The translations under genes and the position numbers were made by a program. From SHZI01 sp964371995 (GTDB lineage Bacteria > Pseudomonadota > Gammaproteobacteria > Steroidobacterales > GCA-2729495): DNA of 30,618 nucleotides. Each line of letters opens with the position of its first letter. Position 1 is the first letter of the stretch. The stretch is from positions 1 through 30,618 of the forward strand of contig CAYJPG010000026.1 of NCBI GenBank assembly GCA_964371995.1, given 5' to 3'. Below are positions 8,960 through 16,352 of the stretch, one piece after another. The notes beneath the pieces were generated by a model. That model searched no databases and was not told the origin of the DNA. It saw only the letters and a list, made by a program, of their open reading frames with translations.

Positions 8960-8993
8960 TTCGCCGCCGGGGCTTTAGGTGACGCTACCCTTT

Positions 8994-9374
8994 TCAGTCA
9001 GCGGTGGTCACGTCCTCATAGATTTCATGCGAGTGCGCCGGCAGCAGGTGTGGAAAAAGCTGCACGTTTCGCGCTTTGGATGCACCGCGCGAGAAGGCAA
9101 TCCGGTCAGCAACACTGTCCCACTTTTCGACGATGACAAACTGCACACCCTGCGGGCCATCTTCATGATGGGGGTGGGCGGCAAGTTCGGCAGCCGGCGT
9201 GACGCGCCGGACTTCAGCTTCCACGGTACCCGACCGGGCGCGATAGACATTGCGGCCGTGAAAGCCCTTGGCCTCACGCATGAGGGGTTCAAGTTCCTGA
9301 TAGAACCTGGACACTTCGAGTTCGTGGCCGGGCCTGGCCAGCAGCGTAGCGATATAGGTCACCATCTCAGTCAT
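8994..9374 (-). CDS. Antibiotic biosynthesis monooxygenase (ABM) domain protein
   Basis: A 126-residue protein with the ABM ferredoxin-like dimeric alpha/beta barrel pattern. It opens VTYIATLLARPGHELEV, has a helix through YQELEPLMREAKGFHG, and a later strand-helix FVIVEKWDSVADRIAF. The family includes quinol monooxygenases such as YgiN and many small proteins of unknown substrate. A basic stretch before ARNVQLFPHLLPAHSHEIY ends the domain. ATG 9374 has GGAG almost touching it; ATG 9365, three codons later, has that GGAG at better spacing and may be the real start. It is the first gene after the promoter at 9407-9435 and lies 67 bases before the B12-binding gene on the same strand. Fold call is good; reaction unknown. 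Confidence 0.75.
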   Translation of the reverse strand: MTEMVTYIATLLARPGHELEVSRFYQELEPLMREAKGFHGRNVYRARSGTVEAEVRRVTPAAELAAHPHHEDGPQGVQFVIVEKWDSVADRIAFSRGASKARNVQLFPHLLPAHSHEIYEDVTTAD

Positions 9375-9406
9375 TCTCCGGCTGGGAGCGCCTTGGGGCG
9401 CGTTAT

Positions 9407-9435
9407 TTTATAGACGCAAAGCGTAATGCTGTCTG
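9407..9435 (-). promoter_or_regulatory. Sigma-70-like promoter for the ABM-B12-exporter operon, with a dyad in its spacer
   Basis: On the minus strand a -35-like CAGACA (9435-9430), a 17-base spacer and a -10-like TATAAA (9412-9407) precede ATG 9374. Within the spacer lies a perfect dyad, ACGC-TTT-GCGT (9424-9414), where a bound repressor would block polymerase. Pattern match only. Confidence 0.45.
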
Positions 9436-9481
9436 CAACTGTGCGAAAATGCAAACCTCGCGACAATGGTCAGGACCACCG

Positions 9482-10249
9482 ATGCCGAGCATCCTCATCA
9501 CTGGTACCAATCGCGGCATCGGACTCGAATTTGTACGGCAGTATGCGGGCGTCGGCTGGCAGATCATCGCGACCTGCCGCGATCCGGCAGCGGCGACAGA
9601 ACTCCGCGCGCTCGCGCAGGCGGAACCGCGCATCAGGATCGAAGCGCTGGACCTCAGCAGCCCGGCATCCATCGACGAACTCGTCAGCCGCCTGGGTACC
9701 GGCCTCGCGCTGGATGTGCTGCTGCATAACGCCGCGTTGCTCGGCCCGGGTGGCCCGCAGATTCTCGGTGCATGGCAAGACAGCGCTTTTCTGGATGCAT
9801 ACCGGGCCAACGCGCTGGGACCGGCACTGCTGACCCAGGCGCTGCTGCCGCTGGTCGAGGCCGGCAGCCAGAAAAAAATCATCTTTCTCGGTAGCGCCGC
9901 CGGCTCGATTGGCCTGCTGCAGCCACCGGCAAACCTGTATGCCTATCGCGCCAGCAAGGCGGCCCTGCACCTGATCGCAAGAAATCTCGCCCTGGATCTG
10001 AAAGCCCGCGAGCTGATCGTCGGGCTCGTCAACCCGGGTCTCGTGGATACGCGTGGCCTGCTTGACCTGGCCGTTGACGATCCCGGACCGCCCGACCTGC
10101 AACACCTCGTCAAGCTGGTGCGCGCCGGTGTAATCCCGCTGATCCGTTCCGCACCCAGCGTGACCGGCATGCGCATATTGATTGACGGCTGGACCCTTGA
10201 ACGATCGGGGCAATTCCTCAATTATGACGGCCAGCCCCTGCCCTGGTAG
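9482..10249 (+). CDS. Short-chain dehydrogenase/reductase (SDR), CsgA/C-factor-like
   Basis: A 255-residue SDR from ATG 9482, preceded by an AGGA; the upstream in-frame ATG at 9449 adds residues before the first strand and is less likely. The nucleotide-binding motif is TGTNRGIG (7-14). HNAALLG (82-88) replaces the usual NNAG. The active-site set is S138 and Y155-x3-K159 (YRASK). The compact shape and NRGIG turn resemble the C-factor/sniffer subgroup of classical SDRs. It probably oxidises or reduces an alcohol/carbonyl with NAD(P)(H); substrate unknown. It is divergent from the ABM operon across 107 bases and followed after 22 bases by the DUF3088 gene, which it likely shares a transcript with. 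Confidence 0.88.
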   Translation: MPSILITGTNRGIGLEFVRQYAGVGWQIIATCRDPAAATELRALAQAEPRIRIEALDLSSPASIDELVSRLGTGLALDVLLHNAALLGPGGPQILGAWQDSAFLDAYRANALGPALLTQALLPLVEAGSQKKIIFLGSAAGSIGLLQPPANLYAYRASKAALHLIARNLALDLKARELIVGLVNPGLVDTRGLLDLAVDDPGPPDLQHLVKLVRAGVIPLIRSAPSVTGMRILIDGWTLERSGQFLNYDGQPLPW

Positions 10250-10271
10250 CAACCGACACTGAGGAGCGATC

Positions 10272-10622
10272 ATGCTGCGCGACAAACTGCTGCTGCTCAA
10301 ACCGGGTTTCATGGACCAGGATCAGGGTCCCTGCTACTGCCCGGCCTGCGCCACTCTCGAAGGCCTGCTCGGTTTTTATCCGCAGCTGCGCGATGCACTC
10401 GATGTCCGGCACCTCGATTTTCCGCGCCCTCGCGCTGAGGTGATTGCGGAAATCGGCACGGAGAATCAGGGCCTGCCGGCACTGGTGCTGTATGCCCCTG
10501 TACCAGACGATGCGCTGCGCGATCTGGATGTCAGGGAGTGGAACGGACGGCGCTTTCTGACAAGCCCCACCGACATCGGCCGCTATCTGGCCCGTACGCA
10601 CGGTATAGGCGAACCGCACTGA
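10272..10622 (+). CDS. DUF3088 family protein
   Basis: A 116-residue protein that looks like the DUF3088 family. GAGGAG lies at good spacing before ATG 10272. Near the N-terminus is a C21-x-C23-P-A-C26 cluster after LLLLKPGFMDQDQGP. The CPAC pair and the alternation of strands and helices suggest a thioredoxin-like fold, which I infer rather than see. No function is known to me for the family. It follows the SDR gene by 22 bases and converges on aguB with a 27-base gap. Confidence 0.7.
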   Translation: MLRDKLLLLKPGFMDQDQGPCYCPACATLEGLLGFYPQLRDALDVRHLDFPRPRAEVIAEIGTENQGLPALVLYAPVPDDALRDLDVREWNGRRFLTSPTDIGRYLARTHGIGEPH

Positions 10623-10634
10623 AAACCGGGCTCG

Positions 10635-10648
10635 CCGCGTCGGCGCGG
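10635..10648. terminator. Hairpin between convergent DUF3088 and aguB genes
   Basis: CCGCG (10635-10639) and CGCGG (10644-10648) form a GC-only stem with a TCGG loop, just beside the aguB stop and 13 bases past the DUF3088 stop. On the minus strand a TTTT follows after nine bases (10625-10622). It may end transcription both ways, but no proper U tract abuts the stem. Confidence 0.35.
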
Positions 10649-10649
10649 G

Positions 10650-11543
10650 CTATTGGTCGCTGAAACGCCGGGTAATGTCGGCATAGGCATCGATGCGCCG
10701 GTCACGCAGAAATGGCCAGCCAATACGAAATGCTTCGATCTCGTCCAGATCGAGTTCCAGTTCGATGATCGCCTCGCTATCAGCGGGACCCCGTGCGAGC
10801 ACGCGGCCATCGGGGGCCACTGCAAAACTCTGCCCCCAGAATTCGATACCGCCCTCGCCCGCCGGATCCGGCTCGAAACCGGTACGGTTGATGGCCAGCA
10901 CAAAGCAGCCGTTGGCGATCGCATGCGCCCGCTGCGCCGTTTCCCAGGCTGCATGCTGGCGCTCACCGACCCTGGCCTTTTCTTCCGGGTGCCAGCCGAT
11001 CGCTGTCGGGTAGATCAGTATCTCCGCACCCTTCAGTGCCGTCAGCCGCGCCGCTTCCGGATACCACTGGTCCCAGCAGATCAGTACGCCGAGCTTCGCG
11101 GTCTCAGCAGTGAAGGTCTGGAAGCCGAGATCGCCGGGTGTGAAATAGTATTTTTCGTAGTAGCGCGGATCGTCGGGGATATGCATCTTGCGGTACTTCC
11201 CCGCATAGCCTTTGCGCCCGTCGAGCACGGCTGCCGTGTTGTGATACAGCCCCGCGGTACGGCGCTCGAACAGGCTGATGACGATCGAGGCGTCAAACTC
11301 GGCTGCCAGCGCAGCAAAAGCCTCCGTCGACGGCCCCGGCACGGGTTCGGCCAGCGCGAAGTGCGCGCTGTCCTCGCTCTGGCAGAAGTAGCGGCTCTGA
11401 AACAGCTCCGGCAGACAGATCAGCTTCGCCCCGTTCTGCGCGGCCTTGCGCGTCATTTCCAGCGCATGTTTGAGATTGGCCTGCGGCTCTGCCGCGCAGT
11501 GCATCTGGATCAGGGCAACCGGAAGTTTTTGCCGCGCGCTCAT
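10650..11543 (-). CDS. aguB: N-carbamoylputrescine amidase
   Basis: A 297-residue nitrilase-superfamily amidase that hydrolyses N-carbamoylputrescine to putrescine, CO2 and ammonia. The catalytic triad is E46 (LPELFQSRYFCQ), K119 (GKYRKMHIPDD) and C156 (LICWDQWYPE). The segments YYEKYYFTPGD and AIGWHPEEK are characteristic of AguB as opposed to beta-ureidopropionases. Its start overlaps the speA stop (ATGA), and aguA lies in the same operon, so the local pathway agmatine to putrescine is complete. The length is normal for the family. Function is well supported. Confidence 0.95.
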   Translation of the reverse strand: MSARQKLPVALIQMHCAAEPQANLKHALEMTRKAAQNGAKLICLPELFQSRYFCQSEDSAHFALAEPVPGPSTEAFAALAAEFDASIVISLFERRTAGLYHNTAAVLDGRKGYAGKYRKMHIPDDPRYYEKYYFTPGDLGFQTFTAETAKLGVLICWDQWYPEAARLTALKGAEILIYPTAIGWHPEEKARVGERQHAAWETAQRAHAIANGCFVLAINRTGFEPDPAGEGGIEFWGQSFAVAPDGRVLARGPADSEAIIELELDLDEIEAFRIGWPFLRDRRIDAYADITRRFSDQ

Positions 11544-13555
11544 CCCTGCACCCGCTCCCTGGCAGCAGACTGCTGCCCACTGGGGGCATCGCAGTAGGTT
11601 GTGCCATTGAAGCAGGCCACATACTGCGCAAGGATTTCCATGCCCATGGTAGGCCGGACCTGCCCCGCATCAATCTTGCGCTTGACGATATCGCTCATGC
11701 GCCGACTCAGATCATTCGGGAAATACTGCACCTGCGCCAGCATCTCATGCACAGTCGCACCGGGGATGATCCGCTCGATCCAGAAATTGTCGGGTTCTTC
11801 GGCATCGGCATACACATGCACTTCCGGAACGCGGCCGAACAGGTTGTGTGTATCACCCATGATGTCCTGATAAGCGCCCATCAGGAAAAAGCCAAGATAG
11901 TAGGGCCGGCCATCAACAAGTGAATGAACGGGCAGGAAACTCTTGTCGTCCAGCGCCGAAATGTAATGACTGACCTTGCCGTCTGAATCACAGGTGAGAT
12001 CGACCAGCACGGCACGACGCTCGGGCTTCTCGTCCAGCCGGTCGATCGGAATGATCGGAAATGACTGGTCGATAGCCCAGTGATCGAGAATCGACTGGAA
12101 CACGGAAAAATCACAGAGGTAGCGGTCAGTCAGTTTCTCTTCCAGTTCGAGCACTTCGGCAGGCGTCGGGTCGATTTCAGCCGGACGCAGGCGCGCGAGA
12201 AGTTCCCGGGCGATCGACCAGTACAGCTCTTCGACCACCGCGAGCTGGTCCAGCTCCAGGTAGCCCAGACTGAACAGGGTATGGGCCTCGATCCGCACTT
12301 CCTCGATATCGTGGTAGGCCTCAATCAGCTCGTCAGGCGCACGATCCGGATTACGCACATTCTCAAGGATCTTCTTCAGTGACTCGATCGCAGCATGTGT
12401 CCCGGCCGGCAATTCACGCCGGTCAGCACCATTGCGGCGATGACCTTCCAGTACCGGCACGAGCAGTACGGAGTGATGCGCGGTAATCGCGCGGCCACTT
12501 TCGGAAACGATTATCGGCGTCGGGACTTCCTGGGCATCGCAGACCTCCTTGATCGCAAACACGACCGCGTTCGCGTACTCCTGAAGTCCGTAGTTCACGC
12601 CCGCTTCGCCGCGCGCATGACCGGCACCGTAGCTCACACCAAGACCGCCACCGATATCGATGTACTTGATGCCGATGCCCCGCCTGATGAGCGAGGCGTA
12701 GATCTGCGTGATTTCCTTGAGAGCGCGCTTTAGCACCTGGATGTCGATGATCTGGCTGCCGATGTGAAAATGCAGCAAGGCCAGCGCTTCAGGCTTGCCG
12801 CGCCGCTCGAGTTCGGCAACCAGCCGTACCAGCTCGGGCACCGACAGACCGAACTTTGAACGCGCCCCACCCGACTCGGACCAGCGACCCGAACCGCGCG
12901 TGGCAAGGCGCACCCGCACACCGAGCCTGGGCGTCAGGCCATGAGCATCAGCCACCTCGAGCAGCGTCTCGAATTCCGAATACTTCTCCATGACCGGAAC
13001 GACGTTGAGACCGAGCCGCTGGGAGGACAGGATCAGCGACAGCATGGTGCGGTCCTTGACCCCGTTGCAGACCAGAAGCATGCCTTCCTCGGTCAGGTGC
13101 GGCAGACAGGCGATCAGCTCACCCTTCGAACCGCACTCGAGTCCCATGCCATATTTCCGGCCGGCATCGAGCACTTCCTCGACCACCTCGTGCAGCTGAT
13201 TGACCTTGATCGGATACACACCGTTGTAGCGGTTGCCGTAGTGCGCTTCCTCGATCGCCGTTGCGAAGGCTTCGTTGAGCATGCGTACACGCGCCTGCAG
13301 GACGTCCTGAAAGCGGACCAGCACCGGGGCACCGACGGCACGCCGTTCGAGTTCCTCGATCAGCTTGACGAAATCGATGGACAGCCGTTCGTCACCGAAA
13401 GGCCGCACCGATGCATGGCCCTGCTCATTGATCGTAAAAAAGGAATCGCCCCAGGACTCCACGCGATACAGCTCGGCAGACGCTTCAGGCGTCCAGCCAT
13501 TCTGCTCGCTGGCGGCAGACGGCTCACGGATCGGGGGTACAGCGCTATCGGCCAC
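11540..13555 (-). CDS. speA: Biosynthetic arginine decarboxylase
   Basis: A PLP enzyme of about 671 residues that makes agmatine from arginine. K117 in GVYPIKVNQ is the PLP lysine. LLHFHIGSQI, DIGGGLGVSYGAG and SESGRAITAHHSVL follow in the order of fold-type III SpeA proteins. The late CDSDGKV segment is the usual active-site Cys region. The family's N-terminal WTPEASAELYRVESWGDSFF is present at residue 21. No ATG fits; I choose GTG 13555, with GGAG 11 bases upstream, over GTG 13567, which has no spaced ribosome site. The open frame extends upstream into the DHS gene but has no family similarity there. It starts 17 bases after the DHS-family stop and ends overlapping aguB. Confidence 0.95.
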   Translation of the reverse strand: MADSAVPPIREPSAASEQNGWTPEASAELYRVESWGDSFFTINEQGHASVRPFGDERLSIDFVKLIEELERRAVGAPVLVRFQDVLQARVRMLNEAFATAIEEAHYGNRYNGVYPIKVNQLHEVVEEVLDAGRKYGMGLECGSKGELIACLPHLTEEGMLLVCNGVKDRTMLSLILSSQRLGLNVVPVMEKYSEFETLLEVADAHGLTPRLGVRVRLATRGSGRWSESGGARSKFGLSVPELVRLVAELERRGKPEALALLHFHIGSQIIDIQVLKRALKEITQIYASLIRRGIGIKYIDIGGGLGVSYGAGHARGEAGVNYGLQEYANAVVFAIKEVCDAQEVPTPIIVSESGRAITAHHSVLLVPVLEGHRRNGADRRELPAGTHAAIESLKKILENVRNPDRAPDELIEAYHDIEEVRIEAHTLFSLGYLELDQLAVVEELYWSIARELLARLRPAEIDPTPAEVLELEEKLTDRYLCDFSVFQSILDHWAIDQSFPIIPIDRLDEKPERRAVLVDLTCDSDGKVSHYISALDDKSFLPVHSLVDGRPYYLGFFLMGAYQDIMGDTHNLFGRVPEVHVYADAEEPDNFWIERIIPGATVHEMLAQVQYFPNDLSRRMSDIVKRKIDAGQVRPTMGMEILAQYVACFNGTTYCDAPSGQQSAARERVQG

Positions 13556-13572
13556 TTCAGCTGACACTCCGG

Positions 13573-14544
13573 TTATTCGCCCAGTACGCAGGCGAAGATC
13601 AATGGGGCGACGATGGTCGCGTCGGACTCGATGATAAACTTCGGGGTGTCTGCAGACAGTTTGCCCCAGGTTATCTTTTCGTTGGGCACTGCGCCGGAAT
13701 ACGAGCCATAGCTCGTGGTGGAATCGCTGATCTGGCAGAAGTAGCCCCAGCGCGGAATATCGCGGATCTGCAGATCCTGCTCGATCATCGGCACCACGCA
13801 GATCGGGAAGTCGCCGGCGATACCGCCGCCGATCTGGAAAAAGCCGATCGAATGCTGGTGGCACTCGGACTGATACCAGCGCGCCAGTTCGATCATATAC
13901 TCGATACCGGTACGCACCGTATGCACATTCTTTATGGCACCGGTGATCACGTGTGAACTGTAGATATTGCCTAGCGTCGAGTCTTCCCAGCCCGGCACAA
14001 ATATCGGCAGGTTCTTTTCGCAGGCTGCGAGCAGCCAGCTGTCTTTCGGATCAATCTGGTAATACTGCTTCAGCACACCGGAACGCAGGATGCGGTAGAA
14101 GAACTCGTGAGGAAAATAGCGCTCACCGCTCTGGTCAGCGCGGGTCCATTCGTCCAGCACCGCGTGTTCGATCCGCCGGATCGCCTCTTCCTCGGGAATG
14201 CAGGTATCCGTCACCCGGTTCAGATGGCGGGCGAGCAGCGCCTCTTCGTCCGCCGCTGTCAGGTGCCGGTACTGCGGAATCCGCACATAGTGATCGTGCG
14301 CGACGAGGTTGAACACGTCTTCCTCAAGGTTGGCACCCGTGCAGCAGATGGCGTGTACCTTGCCACGGCGGATCATCTCGGCCAGCGACAGGCCGAGTTC
14401 GCCGGTACTCATGGCCCCGGCCAGCGTCATGAACATCAGTCCGCCAGCATCCAGATGCTGGCCATAGGCGTCGGCGGCATCGATCAGCGCCGCGCTGTTG
14501 AAGTGCCGGAAATGATGATGAACAAACCTGCTGATTTCAGCCAT
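13573..14544 (-). CDS. Deoxyhypusine synthase-family protein, probable polyamine aminobutyltransferase
   Basis: A 323-residue protein from ATG 14544 (a TTG at 14553 is possible) that matches the DHS family along its length. It has TLAGAMSTGELG, CTGANLEEDVFN, FVPGWEDSTLGN and FFQIGGGIAGDFP. Near the end, ITWGKL carries K295, aligned with the catalytic Lys of eukaryotic DHS that holds the aminobutyl group. Bacteria lack eIF5A, so protein deoxyhypusination is unlikely. Plant homospermidine synthase evolved from DHS, and the position between aguA and speA points to making homospermidine or a related polyamine from putrescine or spermidine. That role is inferred; the family is firm. The 147-base leader holds possible regulatory structure. 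Confidence 0.88.
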   Translation of the reverse strand: MAEISRFVHHHFRHFNSAALIDAADAYGQHLDAGGLMFMTLAGAMSTGELGLSLAEMIRRGKVHAICCTGANLEEDVFNLVAHDHYVRIPQYRHLTAADEEALLARHLNRVTDTCIPEEEAIRRIEHAVLDEWTRADQSGERYFPHEFFYRILRSGVLKQYYQIDPKDSWLLAACEKNLPIFVPGWEDSTLGNIYSSHVITGAIKNVHTVRTGIEYMIELARWYQSECHQHSIGFFQIGGGIAGDFPICVVPMIEQDLQIRDIPRWGYFCQISDSTTSYGSYSGAVPNEKITWGKLSADTPKFIIESDATIVAPLIFACVLGE

Positions 14545-14572
14545 AGGTACCAACCATTGAGTGGGAACGTAA

Positions 14573-14593
14573 CAGCCCCGGGAGTCCCGGCTG
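14573..14593 (-). promoter_or_regulatory. Leader hairpin before the DHS-family gene
   Basis: On the minus strand CCGGG and CCCGG pair around an ACT loop, extended by CAG/CTG past a two-base bulge. It sits about 29 bases before ATG 14544, in the longest gap inside the polyamine operon. It could be an attenuator or a stabilising structure; no U tract follows. Confidence 0.3.
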
Positions 14594-14643
14594 TGCGGAG
14601 GGCGAAAGAATAAGGTCTAGGGGCACCGGGAACAACCGGAAAT

Positions 14644-14659
14644 TTGCGCTGGTCCGCAA
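14644..14659. promoter_or_regulatory. 16-base dyad TTGCG-N6-CGCAA in the aguA-DHS gap
   Basis: A perfect inverted repeat of two five-base arms with a six-base spacer, in the 147-base gap between aguA and the DHS-family gene. Size and symmetry suit a dimeric regulator, but a chance dyad cannot be excluded from one copy. Confidence 0.3.
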
Positions 14660-14691
14660 GGGGGCCAGCCGGATCCGCCCACAGGCCCGAA

Positions 14692-15744
14692 TTACTCCGG
14701 CGCTACGGGCACCTGCTGGGTCAGGCAGTGGAAGGTACCGAGACCCACCACCACCTCGCGACAGTCCAGGCTGACGATCCGCCGGCCGGGGAAGCAGCGG
14801 GCCAGGATCGCCGCAGCTTCCTCATCAGCCGGACAGTCGAAAGTCGGCAACAAAACCACCCGGTTGCCCACGTAGAAATTCGCATAGCTCGCCGGCAGGC
14901 GCTCCATGCCGCGCCATAGGGGCGCGGGCATGGGCAGCTCGATGACCCGCAGCGGCCGGCCATCAGGCAGACGGACCGAGGCCAGGCGCTCACGGTTTTC
15001 CTGCAGGGGCACGTAGTTCGGATCCGCCGGGTTCTGCTCCACGACAGTAACCACCTGGTCGTCGGCAACAAAGCGCGTCAGGTCATCGATATGACCGTCG
15101 GTATCATCACCCACGATCCCATCGCCCAGCCAGATCACCTGCCAGACGCCGAAAGACACCTTCAGGCGTGCTTCTATCGTGGCCTTGTCAAGCCCCGGAT
15201 TCCGGTTTTCATTCAGCAGGCACTGCTCGGTAGTCAGCATCGAGCCTTTGCCGTTCACATCGATCGAGCCGCCTTCGAGCACCATCGGTATGTGCTTTAC
15301 GGGAATACCCAGCGCCTCGGCCATACGCCCGGGGATCGCGTTGTCCAGATCGTAGGGCGGATACTTGCCGCCCCAGGCGTTGTATTCGAAATTCAGGGCC
15401 AGCAGCCGGTCCCCATCGGATGCATTGCGCGTCACGAAGATAGCGCCGTGATCCCGGCACCAGGCATCGTTGGTGGGGAACTGATGGATGATCACGCGCT
15501 CCGGCGGCACCCGTCCCGCCAGCAGCTTTTGTACATGATAGCCATGGTCTGCATCGCGGACATTGATACGCACCAGTTCGCTGCCCGCGAGCGCGCCCAC
15601 CGCCTCGGCCATGGTGCGCTCAACGCCCGGCAGGTGACCAGGCCAGGTGCCCGTGTTATGCGGCCACGAAATCCACGTTGCCTGATGCGGCGACCACTCT
15701 GCCGGCATGCGATAACCGGCAGCGTCCTGCAAATCACCTTCCAT
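14692..15744 (-). CDS. aguA: Agmatine deiminase
   Basis: A 350-residue guanidino-group modifying enzyme that turns agmatine into N-carbamoylputrescine and ammonia. It opens with RMPAEWSPHQATWISWPHN, the family's N-terminal signature. Active-site residues are D93 (TNDAWCRDHGA), H218 (DTDGHIDD) and the nucleophile C340 (GLGTFHCLTQQ). The family's usual loop reads GGGNIHC; here LGTF replaces GGNI, a small variation next to the catalytic Cys. NAWGGKYPPYDLD is also conserved. GGAAG precedes ATG 15744 at good spacing. It follows the universal stress gene by 32 bases. Function is well supported. Confidence 0.95.
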   Translation of the reverse strand: MEGDLQDAAGYRMPAEWSPHQATWISWPHNTGTWPGHLPGVERTMAEAVGALAGSELVRINVRDADHGYHVQKLLAGRVPPERVIIHQFPTNDAWCRDHGAIFVTRNASDGDRLLALNFEYNAWGGKYPPYDLDNAIPGRMAEALGIPVKHIPMVLEGGSIDVNGKGSMLTTEQCLLNENRNPGLDKATIEARLKVSFGVWQVIWLGDGIVGDDTDGHIDDLTRFVADDQVVTVVEQNPADPNYVPLQENRERLASVRLPDGRPLRVIELPMPAPLWRGMERLPASYANFYVGNRVVLLPTFDCPADEEAAAILARCFPGRRIVSLDCREVVVGLGTFHCLTQQVPVAPE

Positions 15745-15776
15745 GGTGCAGCTTCCCGTCTGGCAAGTACCGGAAC

Positions 15777-16220
15777 TCAGGCGGTGCGGATCGACAATAC
15801 CGGGCAGGCAGCATGGCGCAGCACGGCTTCGGTGGTACTGCCAAGCAACAGATGCTTCACACCGCTGTAACCGTGCGTGGTCATGATTACCATCTTCGCG
15901 TTATGCGCACCGGCATAGCTGACGATCTCGTCGGACGGGCGGCCCACAAGCACCGCAGCTTTGGCGGTCATGCCCAGTGCCGCGATGCTGTCGCGGACAA
16001 AAGCGTCGAGACGGGTGCGCGCCGACGTGGTGAGTTCTTCGATGGACGGGATCGGTACCGGCCCCATATCCAGCGTGGCATAGATCTGAGGCTCTTCGAC
16101 CACATAGACGCAATGCACTTCGGCTTTCAGTTGTTCAGCCATCTGCTGAACCCAGCTGACAGCCGATTTAGACCGTGGTGAGAAGTCCGTCGGGAACACG
16201 ATGACGTTTTTTGCGGCCAT
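15777..16220 (-). CDS. Universal stress protein (UspA family)
   Basis: A 147-residue single-domain Usp. It begins KNVIVFPTDFSPRSKSAVSW, the usual first strand and loop. Near the end, THG-x9-GS followed by TTEAVLRHAACPVLSI matches the nucleotide-binding region of the ATP-binding Usp group, with Thr at the first Gly of G-x2-G-x9-G(S/T). AGGGAG precedes the ATG. Such proteins bind ATP or act in stress and energy adaptation. It stands first in line with aguA, only 32 bases away and without a terminator, so it may be co-transcribed with the polyamine genes. Confidence 0.9.
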   Translation of the reverse strand: MAAKNVIVFPTDFSPRSKSAVSWVQQMAEQLKAEVHCVYVVEEPQIYATLDMGPVPIPSIEELTTSARTRLDAFVRDSIAALGMTAKAAVLVGRPSDEIVSYAGAHNAKMVIMTTHGYSGVKHLLLGSTTEAVLRHAACPVLSIRTA

Positions 16221-16243
16221 GAAGCGAATCTCCCTGCATGCGG

Positions 16244-16259
16244 GTTGAACACACTCAAC
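16244..16259. promoter_or_regulatory. 16-base dyad GTTGA-N6-TCAAC upstream of usp
   Basis: A perfect inverted repeat lies 24 bases upstream of the usp start codon. It has two five-base arms and a six-base spacer and could bind a dimeric regulator or form a leader hairpin. A clear -10/-35 pair was not found with it. Confidence 0.3.
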
Positions 16260-16307
16260 TCTTATTTAGCAGTATGTGCCATGCAAGGGAATACGTACAA
16301 ACGGATA

Positions 16308-16339
16308 GCTGCACCCGGACATATCCGGCCGGGTGCAGC
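16308..16339 (-). terminator. Strong 11-bp hairpin after the repeat-protein gene
   Basis: GCTGCACCCGG (16308-16318) pairs perfectly with CCGGGTGCAGC (16329-16339) around a 10-base loop. It starts 13 bases past the stop at 16353 on the minus strand. No run of U follows directly, so it may terminate weakly, stabilise the mRNA end, or act in the leader of usp. Confidence 0.45.
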
Positions 16340-16352
16340 GCACCTGCGATTA

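Noticed and set aside
8960..8993. CUAAAGCCCCGGC in the leader of the B12-binding gene, recalling part of a GEMM-I c-di-GMP riboswitch
   Set aside because: The other conserved half (CACAGGGCAAACC-like) and the pairing stems are missing.
10653..11597. 314-codon plus-strand frame opposite aguB
   Set aside because: Mirror of a gene with all catalytic residues; it has no recognisable motif.
13556..13864. In-frame extension of speA upstream into the DHS-family gene
   Set aside because: It overlaps coding sequence with a firm family match, and SpeA proteins begin near the WTPEASAELYR segment.
16266..16281. Sigma-54-like TGGCAC...TGC upstream of usp (minus strand)
   Set aside because: The GG and GC are only 10 bases apart instead of 12, which sigma-54 does not tolerate.
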